Below, piece by piece: positions 55,138 through 63,986 of a stretch of 64,000 bases of DNA. The position numbers were made by a program, and so were the translations under genes. This DNA comes from Flavobacterium shii. Lineage in GTDB: Bacteria > Bacteroidota > Bacteroidia > Flavobacteriales > Flavobacteriaceae. The first letter of the stretch is position 1. Each line of letters opens with the position of its first letter. A model generated the notes under the pieces. That model was not told the DNA's origin and searched no databases. It saw only the letters and a list, made by a program, of their open reading frames with translations. The stretch is taken from the NCBI RefSeq assembly GCF_025847235.1, contig NZ_JAOZEW010000013.1, positions 101,907 through 165,906 on the forward strand, written 5' to 3'.

Positions 55138-55983
55138 CTACTTCTTAGCCGTAACCGTAGATCCTACAGATGCTATTATTACAAAACCAACCGCTAAAAT
55201 CTCATAAAAAGTAAGGTGTTCTTGTAAAAAGAAAAAAGCACAAATTGAAGCTGCAGCGGGTTCTAAACTCATTAAAATACTAAAGGTGCGTGGAGGAAGT
55301 TGCCCAAGAGCTTTCATCTCTAATGTAAACGGAATTGCGCTAGATAAAAGGGCAAGTGCGACACCCATTCCTAGAAGACTAGGTGTGAGATTGCTTAATC
55401 CGTTTTCCATAATTCCAAAAGGGACGATAAGTATAGAGGCAAATAACATACCTGTTGCTACGGCATCACCATCTTTCATAACTCTGGAAACTTTTCCACC
55501 CAGTACAATGTAAGCTGCCCATAAAGCACCCGCCAGTAATGCAAATAAAACTCCTATAAGGTCGATTCCATTATTAGACCATGGCGCAATAAGTGCAATT
55601 CCTATTGCGGCAAGTAATACCCATAAGTAATCTACCATGCGTTTGGATCCAAAAACCGCAACCAATAAAGGTCCTATAAATTCTAATGTTACACCCAGAC
55701 CAACAGGAATTCGTTCTATTGCAAGATAAAAGATCAAGTTCATTGCTCCCAAAGACAAACCATATGGAATTACAAGTTTCCATTGTGCGGGAGTGATCAT
55801 GCGTAAGTTTGGTCTGTAAACCAATAATAATATTAATGCAGAAATACCGATTCGTAAGGATGCTGTTCCCGCTGCACCAATAGCAGGGAAAAGAGTTTTT
55901 GCAATAGCCGCGCCACATTGCACACTTATAATTGCTAATAGTACCGCTGGTAATGGAGGGATATTTATTAGTTTATTTTTCAT
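55138..55983 (-). CDS. EamA/DMT family transporter (RhtA-like)
   Basis: 281 residues from ATG 55983; a TTG four codons upstream is possible. About ten helices in two EamA halves: first half contains AGTASLRIGISALILLLVYRP, second half SRVMKDGDAVATGMLFASI and SLEPAAASICAFFFLQEHLT, the last being typical of EamA. Exports small metabolites such as amino acids. Monocistronic; on the opposite strand to the neighbours. Confidence 0.87.
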   Translation of the reverse strand: MKNKLINIPPLPAVLLAIISVQCGAAIAKTLFPAIGAAGTASLRIGISALILLLVYRPNLRMITPAQWKLVIPYGLSLGAMNLIFYLAIERIPVGLGVTLEFIGPLLVAVFGSKRMVDYLWVLLAAIGIALIAPWSNNGIDLIGVLFALLAGALWAAYIVLGGKVSRVMKDGDAVATGMLFASILIVPFGIMENGLSNLTPSLLGMGVALALLSSAIPFTLEMKALGQLPPRTFSILMSLEPAAASICAFFFLQEHLTFYEILAVGFVIIASVGSTVTAKK

Positions 55984-56114
55984 GGAAGGATTCAAAATAT
56001 GAGGGCGCGAAATTACAAAAAAGATACCTTAAAATTCGGGTTTTAAGTTAAATGAATTGTAATCTTTTTGTGAACCTTTCTTAGCAAAAAAACTACAACG
56101 TTTTAGTCGTCTTT

Positions 56115-56387
56115 ATGCAAAAGTATTTTTTTTATCAAAACAATTTGCCCCAAATGATAATGCATATGTTCGATGATACCATGAATATTTTTATGGGATT
56201 TAATTGGTTTATTCATGAGACTAAAAAAGGAACACTCCTTCTGGAACATAGTGGAGGATCGGGAGGATCAAGAAGTTCGTTGCAATTTTTACCAGAACTA
56301 AATTCGGGTTTTGTAATACTAACGAATAGCCTTGCTAATCGCAATATTCTTGAAAAGGAAATAGCCGAATTATTAGATAAAAAGTAA
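56115..56387 (+). pseudogene. C-terminal fragment of a serine hydrolase (beta-lactamase-like)
   Basis: An open frame of 90 codons reads like the last part of a class C beta-lactamase-like or esterase family: GFNWFIHETKKG, then HSGGSGGSRSSLQFLPEL and SGFVILTNSLAN. The family needs a catalytic SxxK in the first half, which is absent, and no matching upstream frame is seen in 55984-56114. So it is a remnant, though it could still be transcribed. Confidence 0.6.
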
Positions 56388-56409
56388 AATATTTATTGTT
56401 TTAAAGTTA

Positions 56410-56811
56410 TCAGAAATAGCCATGAAATAGATAATAACCAATCCCCACAACAATTAAATCTATACCAAAGGCAAGCAATATTATTGTCCAACTGAAAATT
56501 GATGAATAGTTCAATAATCTTGCTGTGGTAGGTTCATTGGGATCATATATAAATTTCACTTCATCTCCAATAGACCATTTTGCAGGATTACTTGTAACCC
56601 GATGACGATAAGTATAATCTTGATTTTTGCTTGTTTTAAATTTAAATATTGGTAGATAAGTAATTCCATCATCATCTTTTATTTCTTCGAGTTTTGTTAC
56701 TGTTCCAATTACTCGTTCATTGTTTTTAACAAATGTCAACTCCCTTTTCAAAATGATAATTGTAATGACTAAAATGATAATCCCAATAACTAGACAAATG
56801 GTGTAAAACAT
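56410..56811 (-). CDS. DUF3592 membrane protein (copy 1)
   Basis: 133 residues. N-terminal helix (about 1-22), a central beta domain ERVIGTVTKLEEIKDDDG with WSIGDEVKFIYDPNEPTTAR, and a C-terminal helix. This is the DUF3592 pattern. It is a close paralogue of the gene at 56849, on the same strand, 37 bases apart. Function unknown. Confidence 0.72.
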   Translation of the reverse strand: MFYTICLVIGIIILVITIIILKRELTFVKNNERVIGTVTKLEEIKDDDGITYLPIFKFKTSKNQDYTYRHRVTSNPAKWSIGDEVKFIYDPNEPTTARLLNYSSIFSWTIILLAFGIDLIVVGIGYYLFHGYF

Positions 56812-56848
56812 AATTTTATATCGTTTAGCGAGATTTACAATTTATTTC

Positions 56849-57259
56849 TTAAAGCTTACGCAAATAAGCCTTCAGAAAATGATAACTACTTCCTATTACT
56901 ATCAATGGAATTGCTATTCCCATTAATACAATTGACCAACTAAAAACTCCAAAATAGGTTAAAATCCTGGCTGAATCAGGATCATTGGATTTATATAAAA
57001 ATGTTGCTTTTTCTCCTATGTCCCAACTAGGAGGACTTGTTGATGATGTATGTGTATAAGTGATTTCTTGATTGTCTTTAGTTTTAATTTTAAATATCGG
57101 AGAATAACTGCTCCCTCCATCTCCCGATATTTCTTCAAATCCAATTACTGTACCTTCAGCTCGCTCACTTTTTTTTATAAACGTGAGCGATTCTTTCAAA
57201 ATAAATAATGAAACAAGAGATAAAAGAATTCCTATAGCTAATGAAATTTTGTATAACAT
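56849..57259 (-). CDS. DUF3592 membrane protein (copy 2)
   Basis: 136 residues with the same layout as 56410 (helix, SERAEGTVIGFEEISGDGG, WDIGEKATFLYKSNDPDSAR, helix). Likely a tandem duplication, followed by divergence. It is transcribed ahead of copy 1. Confidence 0.72.
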   Translation of the reverse strand: MLYKISLAIGILLSLVSLFILKESLTFIKKSERAEGTVIGFEEISGDGGSSYSPIFKIKTKDNQEITYTHTSSTSPPSWDIGEKATFLYKSNDPDSARILTYFGVFSWSIVLMGIAIPLIVIGSSYHFLKAYLRKL

Positions 57260-57358
57260 GTTTTTAAATTGAAAACTATAATGTAAAGATAATGAACAAT
57301 TTGCTCTTTTGGGTGGTATGAAAAAGAGATATATTAGTCAGCTTTTATTCAGAGAAAA

Positions 57359-58273
57359 TCAAACACTCAGTTTAGTGAAATATTCGCTTTTGGAAATATA
57401 ATTTTTAAGAGGTAAAACCAAACAAGTTGCTAAAACAAAAGGTAAAGTAAAAGCACCACCCGCATTTTGAAGAATTCCAATTTCAGCATTTACTAGTCCG
57501 ATATTTATGAAGACGCAAATTACAACTGAAATTAGGACGAAAACTCCATCTATTTTTTTATTTCCTGCATAAGCTATGGCACACAATACGGCATTAAAAC
57601 TAAATAATCCCATGTGAATTTCATTAATTGGTTCATTTCCATGAAAAGACAGAGCAGAACTAATGGCAGAACCAAGCAAACCATATAATGCAGCTATGGG
57701 TGAATTGATATAAACTCCAATAAAAAATAATAATCCTGCCCAAATATTTGCTTGAAACATAACTTCTCCAAAGCCATTGACTTGAGAAGTGAAGCTATCA
57801 ATATTGGATAAATCTGGAACCTTCATAAAAGATTCAGAAGGAGGAATATTTGTAAACTGATGAAGTAGAGTTACTAATACCCAGGTAACAAAAATAAAAG
57901 GAAAAGTATAAACCGGGATTTTTCTTTTGATAAAAAAATGTTGAAGCATTGCAGCAGCACTAGCTCCCAAAATAACAAGTAGCCAGATAAGGACTTCGTT
58001 TTTGAATAAAAAAATCAAACAAACACCTACTAAGGCAGGACTGAATCCATACAACCCCATACTAATTTCGTCTTTATCATATTTTAAAGCCTTGGCGGTA
58101 AGCGTACCTGTTAAAGAAGCAAGAAGTATAGCAACACCCATTGGTGTAGACCCTAAGAAAACACCAATGGTAAAAAATATGCCTGTATAAATATTTTCCT
58201 GAAGCATTATTTGTCCAATACCTTTAAGAACTTCATTAACAAGAGGAAATTTTTGTTCTATTATTTTATTCAT
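57359..58273 (-). CDS. Urea transporter (UT family)
   Basis: 304 residues with two homologous halves of five helices each. GQIMLQENIYTGIFFTIGVF and GEVMFQANIWAGLLFFIGVY are the repeated pore-lining starts; GLYGFSPALVGV and GLFSFNAVLCAI are the paired half-helices. It takes up urea by a channel-like mechanism. A decayed UreH-like gene lies just upstream, which suggests a former urease locus. No urease genes are seen. Confidence 0.87.
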   Translation of the reverse strand: MNKIIEQKFPLVNEVLKGIGQIMLQENIYTGIFFTIGVFLGSTPMGVAILLASLTGTLTAKALKYDKDEISMGLYGFSPALVGVCLIFLFKNEVLIWLLVILGASAAAMLQHFFIKRKIPVYTFPFIFVTWVLVTLLHQFTNIPPSESFMKVPDLSNIDSFTSQVNGFGEVMFQANIWAGLLFFIGVYINSPIAALYGLLGSAISSALSFHGNEPINEIHMGLFSFNAVLCAIAYAGNKKIDGVFVLISVVICVFINIGLVNAEIGILQNAGGAFTLPFVLATCLVLPLKNYISKSEYFTKLSV

Positions 58274-58348
58274 TTTTTTCTTTTTATTGAAGTTTAAAGC
58301 TTTTTTGTTTGTTATAAATATAGTTATTTATAAGAAGATTATAATGAT

Positions 58349-58660
58349 TTACCAGTCTAAAAAGACCATTCCAAAAGCACAAGTTGTAATTACAAAACCT
58401 CCTATAGCATTGGAATATCGTTCTAGTTTTTCTGTTTTGATGAGATTATATCCATAACGACTTAAGATTACCATAAGCGACATGGTGGCAACAGTTGATA
58501 TTGCAAAAAAAAACACTAACCAACACAGTGGTTTCGGTTATGGATCGATGTGTTCCCGAAAAGTAAAGTAAAGTAAAGTAAAGGAATCAATGGTTCGCTT
58601 GGTCCCATAACAAAAATTGCAAATAGTACGGAAGGCGTTACTTTGCTAGTTTCTTTATTC
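58349..58660 (-). pseudogene. Decayed UreH/TauE-like transporter gene
   Basis: On the - strand, a segment from about 58655 down reads VTPSVLFAIFVMGPSEPLIP, like the UreH or sulfite-exporter family motif, but runs into a stop near 58520. Another frame resumes with TVATMSLMVILSRYGYN and ends at TAA 58349-58351. A 5-bp repeat (AAAGT, ~4.5 copies, 58559-58583) sits in the first frame. It is therefore frameshifted. The rest of 58274-58766 holds nothing else I can support. Confidence 0.6.
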
Positions 58661-58766
58661 TATGATTCCAAATGCCTACTTGTAATTTTATAAATGTTAT
58701 ATTTTTTTAAAATAATTTTGTTTTACGTATTTAACTACGTAGTTTTGAATTGTAAATTTTTAAGCT

Positions 58767-59261
58767 ATGAAAACTGTAATTGTACCTATTGAAAATGACT
58801 ATTCGAATGCAGTAGTTGATTTAATCTTAAATATCCAGCAAAAGGAATTTAATGTACCTATAACTTTAGAAGACCAGCCCGATCTTCTTGAAATAAAAAG
58901 TTTTTATCATGAAAAGGGAGGTTGTTTTTGGGGCGCTTTTATAGATGGAGAATTAGTAGGCACCATAGCATTGGTGAAATACGATGATAGAGAGGGAGCG
59001 ATAAGAAAGATGTTTGTAAAAAAGGAATATAGAGGCAAAGAGTTATTTATTGCGCAACAACTTTTGGATACTTTAATTGCTTTTAGCAAAGAAAATGATA
59101 TACTTGATTTATATTTGGGAACAGTATCGATATTAGAAGCAGCTTTACGTTTTTACGAAAGGAATAATTTTGTCAAAATAGATAAAGATGCTCTTCCTGA
59201 AAAATTCCCTGTAATGGGAGCCGATAATGTGTTTTGTCATTTAACCTTAAGCCAGATATGA
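58767..59261 (+). CDS. GNAT family acetyltransferase, paired with MarR gene
   Basis: 164 residues. GGCFWGAFIDGELVGTIALVK and RKMFVKKEYRGKELFIAQQL (the acetyl-CoA loop, here RGKEL, lacks the usual G-x-G second glycine) mark a GNAT fold; ALRFYERNNFVKI closes it. Its stop overlaps the ATG of the MarR gene (ATGA), so they are translated together. Substrate unknown. Confidence 0.83.
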   Translation: MKTVIVPIENDYSNAVVDLILNIQQKEFNVPITLEDQPDLLEIKSFYHEKGGCFWGAFIDGELVGTIALVKYDDREGAIRKMFVKKEYRGKELFIAQQLLDTLIAFSKENDILDLYLGTVSILEAALRFYERNNFVKIDKDALPEKFPVMGADNVFCHLTLSQI

Positions 59262-59743
59262 AGAATATAATAGACGAATCGGGTATTTTGGCACTATCCA
59301 CAAGACTACAACGCCTTAGCGAACAATTGCGTAAAGAGGGAGCTTTAGTATATAAATCATATAATATTGATTTTGAGCCCAAATGGTTTCCGGTTATTTA
59401 TACGCTTTATCATAAAGAAGTCCTGAGTGTAGTCGAGATTGCCAATGAGATAGGTTATACACATCCATCTACGATTAGTTTATTAAAAGAATTAGAGAAA
59501 CAAAAACTTGTTCGCTCCAAGAAAGATAAGGAAGATGAGCGTAAACGTTTAATAATGCTTACCGCAAAAGGGCATGAGCTTATTTTAAAGATGAAACCAG
59601 TCTGGGATATTATCGCAGAGGTACTCAACGAGATTACAGATAATAAAAATAACTTGCTCAAAGCTATAAATGAAGCCGAAAACAAAATTGCTAATCAAAG
59701 TTTTTTGCAAAGAGCCTTGCAATTAAAAGAGAGTAAATCATAA
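59258..59743 (+). CDS. MarR family regulator
   Basis: 161 residues from ATG 59258, which overlaps the GNAT stop; a frame from 59234 is also open. Winged helix: VVEIANEIGYTHPSTISLLK (recognition) and KDKEDERKRLIMLTAKGHEL (wing). N- and C-terminal helices give a MarR dimer layout. It probably regulates the GNAT gene and itself. Confidence 0.85.
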   Translation: MKNIIDESGILALSTRLQRLSEQLRKEGALVYKSYNIDFEPKWFPVIYTLYHKEVLSVVEIANEIGYTHPSTISLLKELEKQKLVRSKKDKEDERKRLIMLTAKGHELILKMKPVWDIIAEVLNEITDNKNNLLKAINEAENKIANQSFLQRALQLKESKS

Positions 59744-59801
59744 TTTCTTTTGTGATAATTTCTTTTGCGTAATATATTGTGCAATTACAATATAAAGGGA
59801 G

Positions 59802-59821
59802 AGACGCACTGCAGTGCGTCT
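59802..59821. repeat. Perfect 20-bp palindrome AGACGCACTG/CAGTGCGTCT
   Basis: AGACGCACTGCAGTGCGTCT is a perfect palindrome, downstream of the MarR gene and upstream (in + sense) of the oxidoreductase stop, between convergent genes. Related element at 45061. Confidence 0.75.
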
Positions 59822-59843
59822 AACAAGAGGTTAAATTATGATT

Positions 59844-60374
59844 TTATAAATTTTCTATAAAAGAAATATAATCTTGTGCGCTTTTTTCTATTCTTTCTGG
59901 CGTGGCATTATATTCAGCACCATAAAAGGCGAATAACGGTTTATAATCAGCTTTTACGTAATCAAAAGTAATTTCGAATGGAGCCGTTAATTGCTCCAGT
60001 GTGTATTTGTATCTGCCCGCTGTACTGTAGTCTTCTTTATTAATTCCTGCAGCTATTCCTAAGGCAATTTTCTTATTGCTTAGTTTATACCCACTTTTTG
60101 ATCCGTATGCCCATCCGTATGTTAATACTTCATCCAACCATTTCTTGAATAATGGTGGACAATTAAACCAGTAAAAAGGGAATTGGAATATAATTTTATC
60201 ATGTGCTTCCAGAAGTTGTTTTTCTTTCTCAACATCAATCTTTTCATCTGGATACAAGTTGTGTAAACCATGTATGTGATACTTTTCGGGGTGTTTATTT
60301 AATTCTTCAATCCAACGTTTGTTTATAATCGAATTCTTTAAATCGGGATGTATAATAATTACTAAAGTTTTCAT
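59844..60374 (-). CDS. NAD(P)H-dependent oxidoreductase, flavodoxin-like (KefF/MdaB type)
   Basis: 176 residues from ATG 60374. Flavodoxin-like: IIHPDLKNSIINKRWIEEL (FMN phosphate loop region), FQFPFYWFNCPPLFKKWLDEV and TYGWAYGSKSGYKL are the quinone reductase motifs. It reduces quinones or nitro compounds using NAD(P)H and FMN. Divergent from the HxlR gene at 60538, its probable regulator. Confidence 0.87.
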   Translation of the reverse strand: MKTLVIIIHPDLKNSIINKRWIEELNKHPEKYHIHGLHNLYPDEKIDVEKEKQLLEAHDKIIFQFPFYWFNCPPLFKKWLDEVLTYGWAYGSKSGYKLSNKKIALGIAAGINKEDYSTAGRYKYTLEQLTAPFEITFDYVKADYKPLFAFYGAEYNATPERIEKSAQDYISFIENL

Positions 60375-60422
60375 GTTGCTTTTTTTAAATTTTGCTACTG
60401 CAAAGATCAAACACATTGAGGG

Positions 60423-60512
60423 ATTAATCAATAAGGGACGAATTAATCATGTAGTGATAAATTAATCATCATAGGAAATTGGGGTAAACCTTTCATTTTA
60501 TCTTTACTTTTG
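60423..60512. promoter_or_regulatory. Triple 19-bp-spaced repeat and HxlR promoter
   Basis: ATTAATCA occurs at 60423-60430, 60442-60449 and 60461-60468: exact 19-bp steps. The -7 box TACTTTTG (60505-60512) faces the HxlR gene. HxlR dimers often bind such repeats in divergent promoters. The spacing suggests cooperative binding on one face of the DNA, about two turns each. Confidence 0.65.
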
Positions 60513-60537
60513 TAAATTAACAAATGAAACTAAAGAT

Positions 60538-60906
60538 ATGTATCAACGAAAAATTCCGATAGATTATAATTGCGGTCTTGCTGTTGCAATGGAAGTGGTA
60601 GGTTCTAAGTGGAAATTTTGTTTATTGGATGAAATTTCTAAAGGTATAAAACGCCCTAAAGATTTGGTTAAAGAAATCAGTGGTATAAGTAAACGTGTAT
60701 TACAAAACCAATTAAGAGAGCTGGAAATGCATGGACTTTTGAGTAAAACTGTTTATACAGAAATTCCGCTGCGAGTAGAATATTATCTTACCGGAACTGG
60801 AGAATCTCTTTTACCTTTAATTGATGCAATTGATAAGTGGGGATTGAGTTTTGCACCTGAGTTAAAAACGATATTAGAAAACGAAAGTTTAGAGGTAGAA
60901 GTGTAA
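60538..60906 (+). CDS. HxlR family transcriptional regulator
   Basis: 122 residues. CGLAVAMEVVGSKWKFCLLD is the HxlR start with a conserved Cys (about 13) that in relatives senses quinones or aldehydes; SGISKRVLQNQLRELEMHGL is the recognition helix and wing. It is divergent from the oxidoreductase gene, a common pairing for quinone or electrophile response. Confidence 0.9.
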   Translation: MYQRKIPIDYNCGLAVAMEVVGSKWKFCLLDEISKGIKRPKDLVKEISGISKRVLQNQLRELEMHGLLSKTVYTEIPLRVEYYLTGTGESLLPLIDAIDKWGLSFAPELKTILENESLEVEV

Positions 60907-60917
60907 GGATTGGAAAG

Positions 60918-60962
60918 GCAAGACTTAAAGAAGCAAGACTTTGAGAAACAAGATTTAAAGAA
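60918..60962. repeat. Three 15-bp near-repeats after the HxlR gene
   Basis: GCAAGACTTAAAGAA, GCAAGACTTTGAGAA and ACAAGATTTAAAGAA lie end to end at 60918-60932, 60933-60947 and 60948-60962. The remainder of 60963-61227 has repeat-like TTCATTCTGAGCG and AT-rich sequence, no gene. Confidence 0.75.
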
Positions 60963-61227
60963 GTGAAAAAAAATACCTCAGATTTAAACAGAAGCTTGTT
61001 CATTCTGAGCGAAGTATAAAAGACAAGCTTGAAGTGTTTTACATGTAGATTAAACAGATTTAAGTAACCTTTTTTTAACCGAATACTGAAAACTGAAACG
61101 GAACACTAGATATTTAGCAAGAAATCTAAAAATCATTATTATGTCTGATTTTTAGTATTAACGATATTTTTTTTATCTTTATGTAGAATTAAGTAACTTA
61201 TTATTAATAACTTATAACGTAATAATT

Positions 61228-61482
61228 ATGACTACATCTATTTCTTCTAACATTGTAAAGCAGCAAAAAACGCTAAAAACGCTGGCATCAATATTCTCAT
61301 TTTTGGCTTTTGTTATTGGACTAGGAACCTTGATAGGAACAATATATCTTATTGCAACTCCAAGAGGAATTGGTGGTTGGATTTTACCGGCTTTTACTTT
61401 TTTAGCTGGATTTATAGTATTCCTGTTTTTGTTTGCTTTTTCAAAAATCATAAGCATCTTAATCGAAATCAGTAGCAAATGA
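61228..61482 (+). CDS. Small membrane protein upstream of mqo
   Basis: 84 residues with two helices (about 24-45 and 50-80). Its stop overlaps the Mqo start by 4 nt (ATGA), so the two are translationally coupled. Family not recognised; a membrane partner of Mqo is possible. Confidence 0.6.
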   Translation: MTTSISSNIVKQQKTLKTLASIFSFLAFVIGLGTLIGTIYLIATPRGIGGWILPAFTFLAGFIVFLFLFAFSKIISILIEISSK

Positions 61483-63083
61483 AAAAGGGCTTAATCTGTT
61501 TGTTATGCGCCCTGACATTGGGTTCATGCACTGATAAGAAAAGTAGCGAAAGCGAAACGGTTGATGTAGTTATGGTTGGTGGTGGAATTATGAGTGTGAC
61601 TTTGGCAAATATGCTCAAAGAACTCGAACCTAAATTATCTATTGTTACATACGAAAGACTTGATTCTGTTGGAAAGGAAAGTTCGGCAGCTTGGAATAAT
61701 GCCGGAACGGGGCATTCGGCATTGTGTGAACTCAACTATACACCCGAATTAAAAGATGGAACTATTGATACTCATAAAGCAGTTGAGATAAATGAGTCTT
61801 TTGAGATTTCCAAAGAGTTTTGGTCATATCTGGTAGGTGCAAATAAAATAGGTCCTCCCAAAACATTTATTAATCCAACGCCTCATATGAGTTTTGTTAT
61901 TGGAGAAGATAATGTCAAATATTTGAAGAAAAGATTTTTGGCACTTCAGAAAGAACCACTTTTTACAGGAATGGAATTTTCGGATGATCAGAAGCAAATT
62001 GGTAAGTGGATTCCGCTTGTAATAAATGGGAGAGATCCTTCACAAAAAGTGGCTGCAACCAAAATTGATATTGGAACAGATGTTAATTATGGAGCACTTA
62101 CGAATGAATTAACTTCAAATCTGGTAAAATCCGGTAAAATGAGACTGGAAGTAAACCATGAGGTAACTAATTTTAAAAGGAATAAAGATGGTACTTGGAA
62201 GGTTTATGTAAAAGATTTAAAAACCGATGAGACCAAAACGATAAATGCTAAGTTTGTTTTTATTGGTGCCGGTGGAGCAACACTTCCGTTATTAGAAAAA
62301 ACACATATTCCCGAAGCAAAAGGATATGGAGGTTTTCCGGTAAGCGGGGAGTGGCTGGTGTGTAATAATCCGGAAATAATTGCACAGCATCAAGCCAAAG
62401 TATATGGCATGGCTTCGGTAGGATCACCTCCTATGTCGGTTCCACACTTGGATACGCGAGTTATTAACGGAAAGAAAGAGTTGCTATTTGGCCCTTTTGC
62501 AGGATTTTCATCGAAGTTTCTTAAAAACGGAACTTGGGCAGACTTACCAGCATCTTTTAATTTCTATAATATCCGTCCAATGCTCGAAGCTGGACTTGAT
62601 AATGTGCCGCTAACAAAATATTTGGTAGAACAAGTGGTATTAACCCCCGAACAACGTTTGGCTTCTTTACGGGAGTATTTTCCAAAAGCCAAAATGGAAG
62701 ATTGGGATCTTAAGATTGCCGGGCAGAGGGTTCAGGTTATAAAAATAGATAATACGACACAAAGAGGAATTCTACAATTTGGAACAGAGGTTGTGACAGC
62801 TTCAGATGGTAGTGTTGCAGCTTTACTTGGTGCTTCTCCAGGAGCTTCTACATCAGTCTCTATTATGCTAAAAGTTATAGAAAAATGTTTTAAAAATGAA
62901 CTTAAGACAGCAGTGTGGCAAGAGAAAATTAAGGAAATGATTCCGTCGTACGGTCAAAAGCTTTCGGACAATATTCCTCTGGCAAATGAAATAAGAAAAA
63001 ATAATTGTGAGAAATTGGGAATCGTATGGAAAGAGATTCATATAGTTGCACCAACAGTTGCACCAAAATCGAATACTCCATAA
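61479..63083 (+). CDS. mqo: Malate:quinone oxidoreductase (lipoprotein type)
   Basis: 534 residues. Lipobox LGSC (residues 14-17), then FAD-binding VVMVGGGIMSVTLANML, AAWNNAGTGHSALCELNYTP and GPFAGFSSKFLKNG, LLGASPGASTSVSIML, all Mqo motifs. Oxidises malate to oxaloacetate with transfer of electrons to quinone. The lipidation motif would place it outside the cytoplasm if used; E. coli Mqo also has a signal-like start, so this is an open point. Confidence 0.9.
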   Translation: MKKGLICLLCALTLGSCTDKKSSESETVDVVMVGGGIMSVTLANMLKELEPKLSIVTYERLDSVGKESSAAWNNAGTGHSALCELNYTPELKDGTIDTHKAVEINESFEISKEFWSYLVGANKIGPPKTFINPTPHMSFVIGEDNVKYLKKRFLALQKEPLFTGMEFSDDQKQIGKWIPLVINGRDPSQKVAATKIDIGTDVNYGALTNELTSNLVKSGKMRLEVNHEVTNFKRNKDGTWKVYVKDLKTDETKTINAKFVFIGAGGATLPLLEKTHIPEAKGYGGFPVSGEWLVCNNPEIIAQHQAKVYGMASVGSPPMSVPHLDTRVINGKKELLFGPFAGFSSKFLKNGTWADLPASFNFYNIRPMLEAGLDNVPLTKYLVEQVVLTPEQRLASLREYFPKAKMEDWDLKIAGQRVQVIKIDNTTQRGILQFGTEVVTASDGSVAALLGASPGASTSVSIMLKVIEKCFKNELKTAVWQEKIKEMIPSYGQKLSDNIPLANEIRKNNCEKLGIVWKEIHIVAPTVAPKSNTP

Positions 63084-63104
63084 TTTTTTTAGATTATAAA
63101 TTAG

Positions 63105-63141
63105 ATATCCATACATTGTAAAAAGTGTATGGATATTTTTT
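63105..63141 (+). terminator. Terminator after mqo
   Basis: ATATCCATACA (63105-63115) pairs with TGTATGGATAT (63126-63136), then TTTTT. Perfect 11-bp stem. Confidence 0.85.
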
Positions 63142-63239
63142 TGCTCCAAGCTTAATACAAGTAAAGATTCTCCATGCTTTAAAGTATCATAAAAGGTATA
63201 TTTGTATAAATTATTTAATGAAAATATCAGTTTAGAAAA

Positions 63240-63986
63240 ATGAAATCAACGCGTCTTTTAAATAACAGATTATTATATGTTTTATTAGCTATATTTAGTT
63301 TTCCTTTATTTGGACATGCCAGTGCTTATTGGATGGAAATAAAGGGATCCGAAAAGAAAAATGAACCCGTTATTATTCAGGTAATTTATGGGAATGTAGA
63401 TGAATATGGTGTGCGTCATCGTCAATCGGGTACAGAACATGCACTTATAGGTGATTTCAAAGTTTTTGTTATTGATGCTAAAGGCAAACGCACCGATATT
63501 GTAATTACTCCCAAAGCCGATTGTTGGGAAGGAATATTTGTGCCGGACAAAGATGGTGTTTATAGAATTTTAGGAATAAATGATAAACATCCTGTAGTAG
63601 ATCGTTCCAAATCTGGAGGGGATAATATACTTCCGATAGATTATTTGGCAGCTTCGTATAATGTAGGAGATGTAGCTAATAAGAAATTCGAATTACCAAT
63701 GCAGTTTTTGGATATTAGCGTGTATTCAATAGATAAGTTGGTTAATGTAAAAGCTTTTCAGAATGGTGTTCCAGCAGCAAATAAAACGAAACTAAGAGTT
63801 TTAAATCCCGAAAATTGGGAAAGAGAATTATCTGTTGATAAAAAAGGAGAAGCTTTTTTTATGTCGACCATGAAAGGTCTTTATATAATAAGAGAAGACT
63901 GGGTTGATTCAACACCCGGAATCTATAAAGGAGTTCCATATAAAAGTATTCGCTACCGTTGTAATTATTGTTTGCAAATGAAATAA
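63240..63986 (+). CDS. DUF4198 family secreted protein
   Basis: 248 residues. Signal peptide ending FGHASA, then an Ig-like beta domain: AYWMEIKG, RHRQSG (residues ~59-64), DIVITPKADCWEGIFVPDKDG and PDKDGVYRILG are typical of DUF4198. A C-terminal part with CNYC precedes the stop. Often near metal or TonB genes; role unknown. The next gene is beyond the window. Confidence 0.75.
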   Translation: MKSTRLLNNRLLYVLLAIFSFPLFGHASAYWMEIKGSEKKNEPVIIQVIYGNVDEYGVRHRQSGTEHALIGDFKVFVIDAKGKRTDIVITPKADCWEGIFVPDKDGVYRILGINDKHPVVDRSKSGGDNILPIDYLAASYNVGDVANKKFELPMQFLDISVYSIDKLVNVKAFQNGVPAANKTKLRVLNPENWERELSVDKKGEAFFMSTMKGLYIIREDWVDSTPGIYKGVPYKSIRYRCNYCLQMK

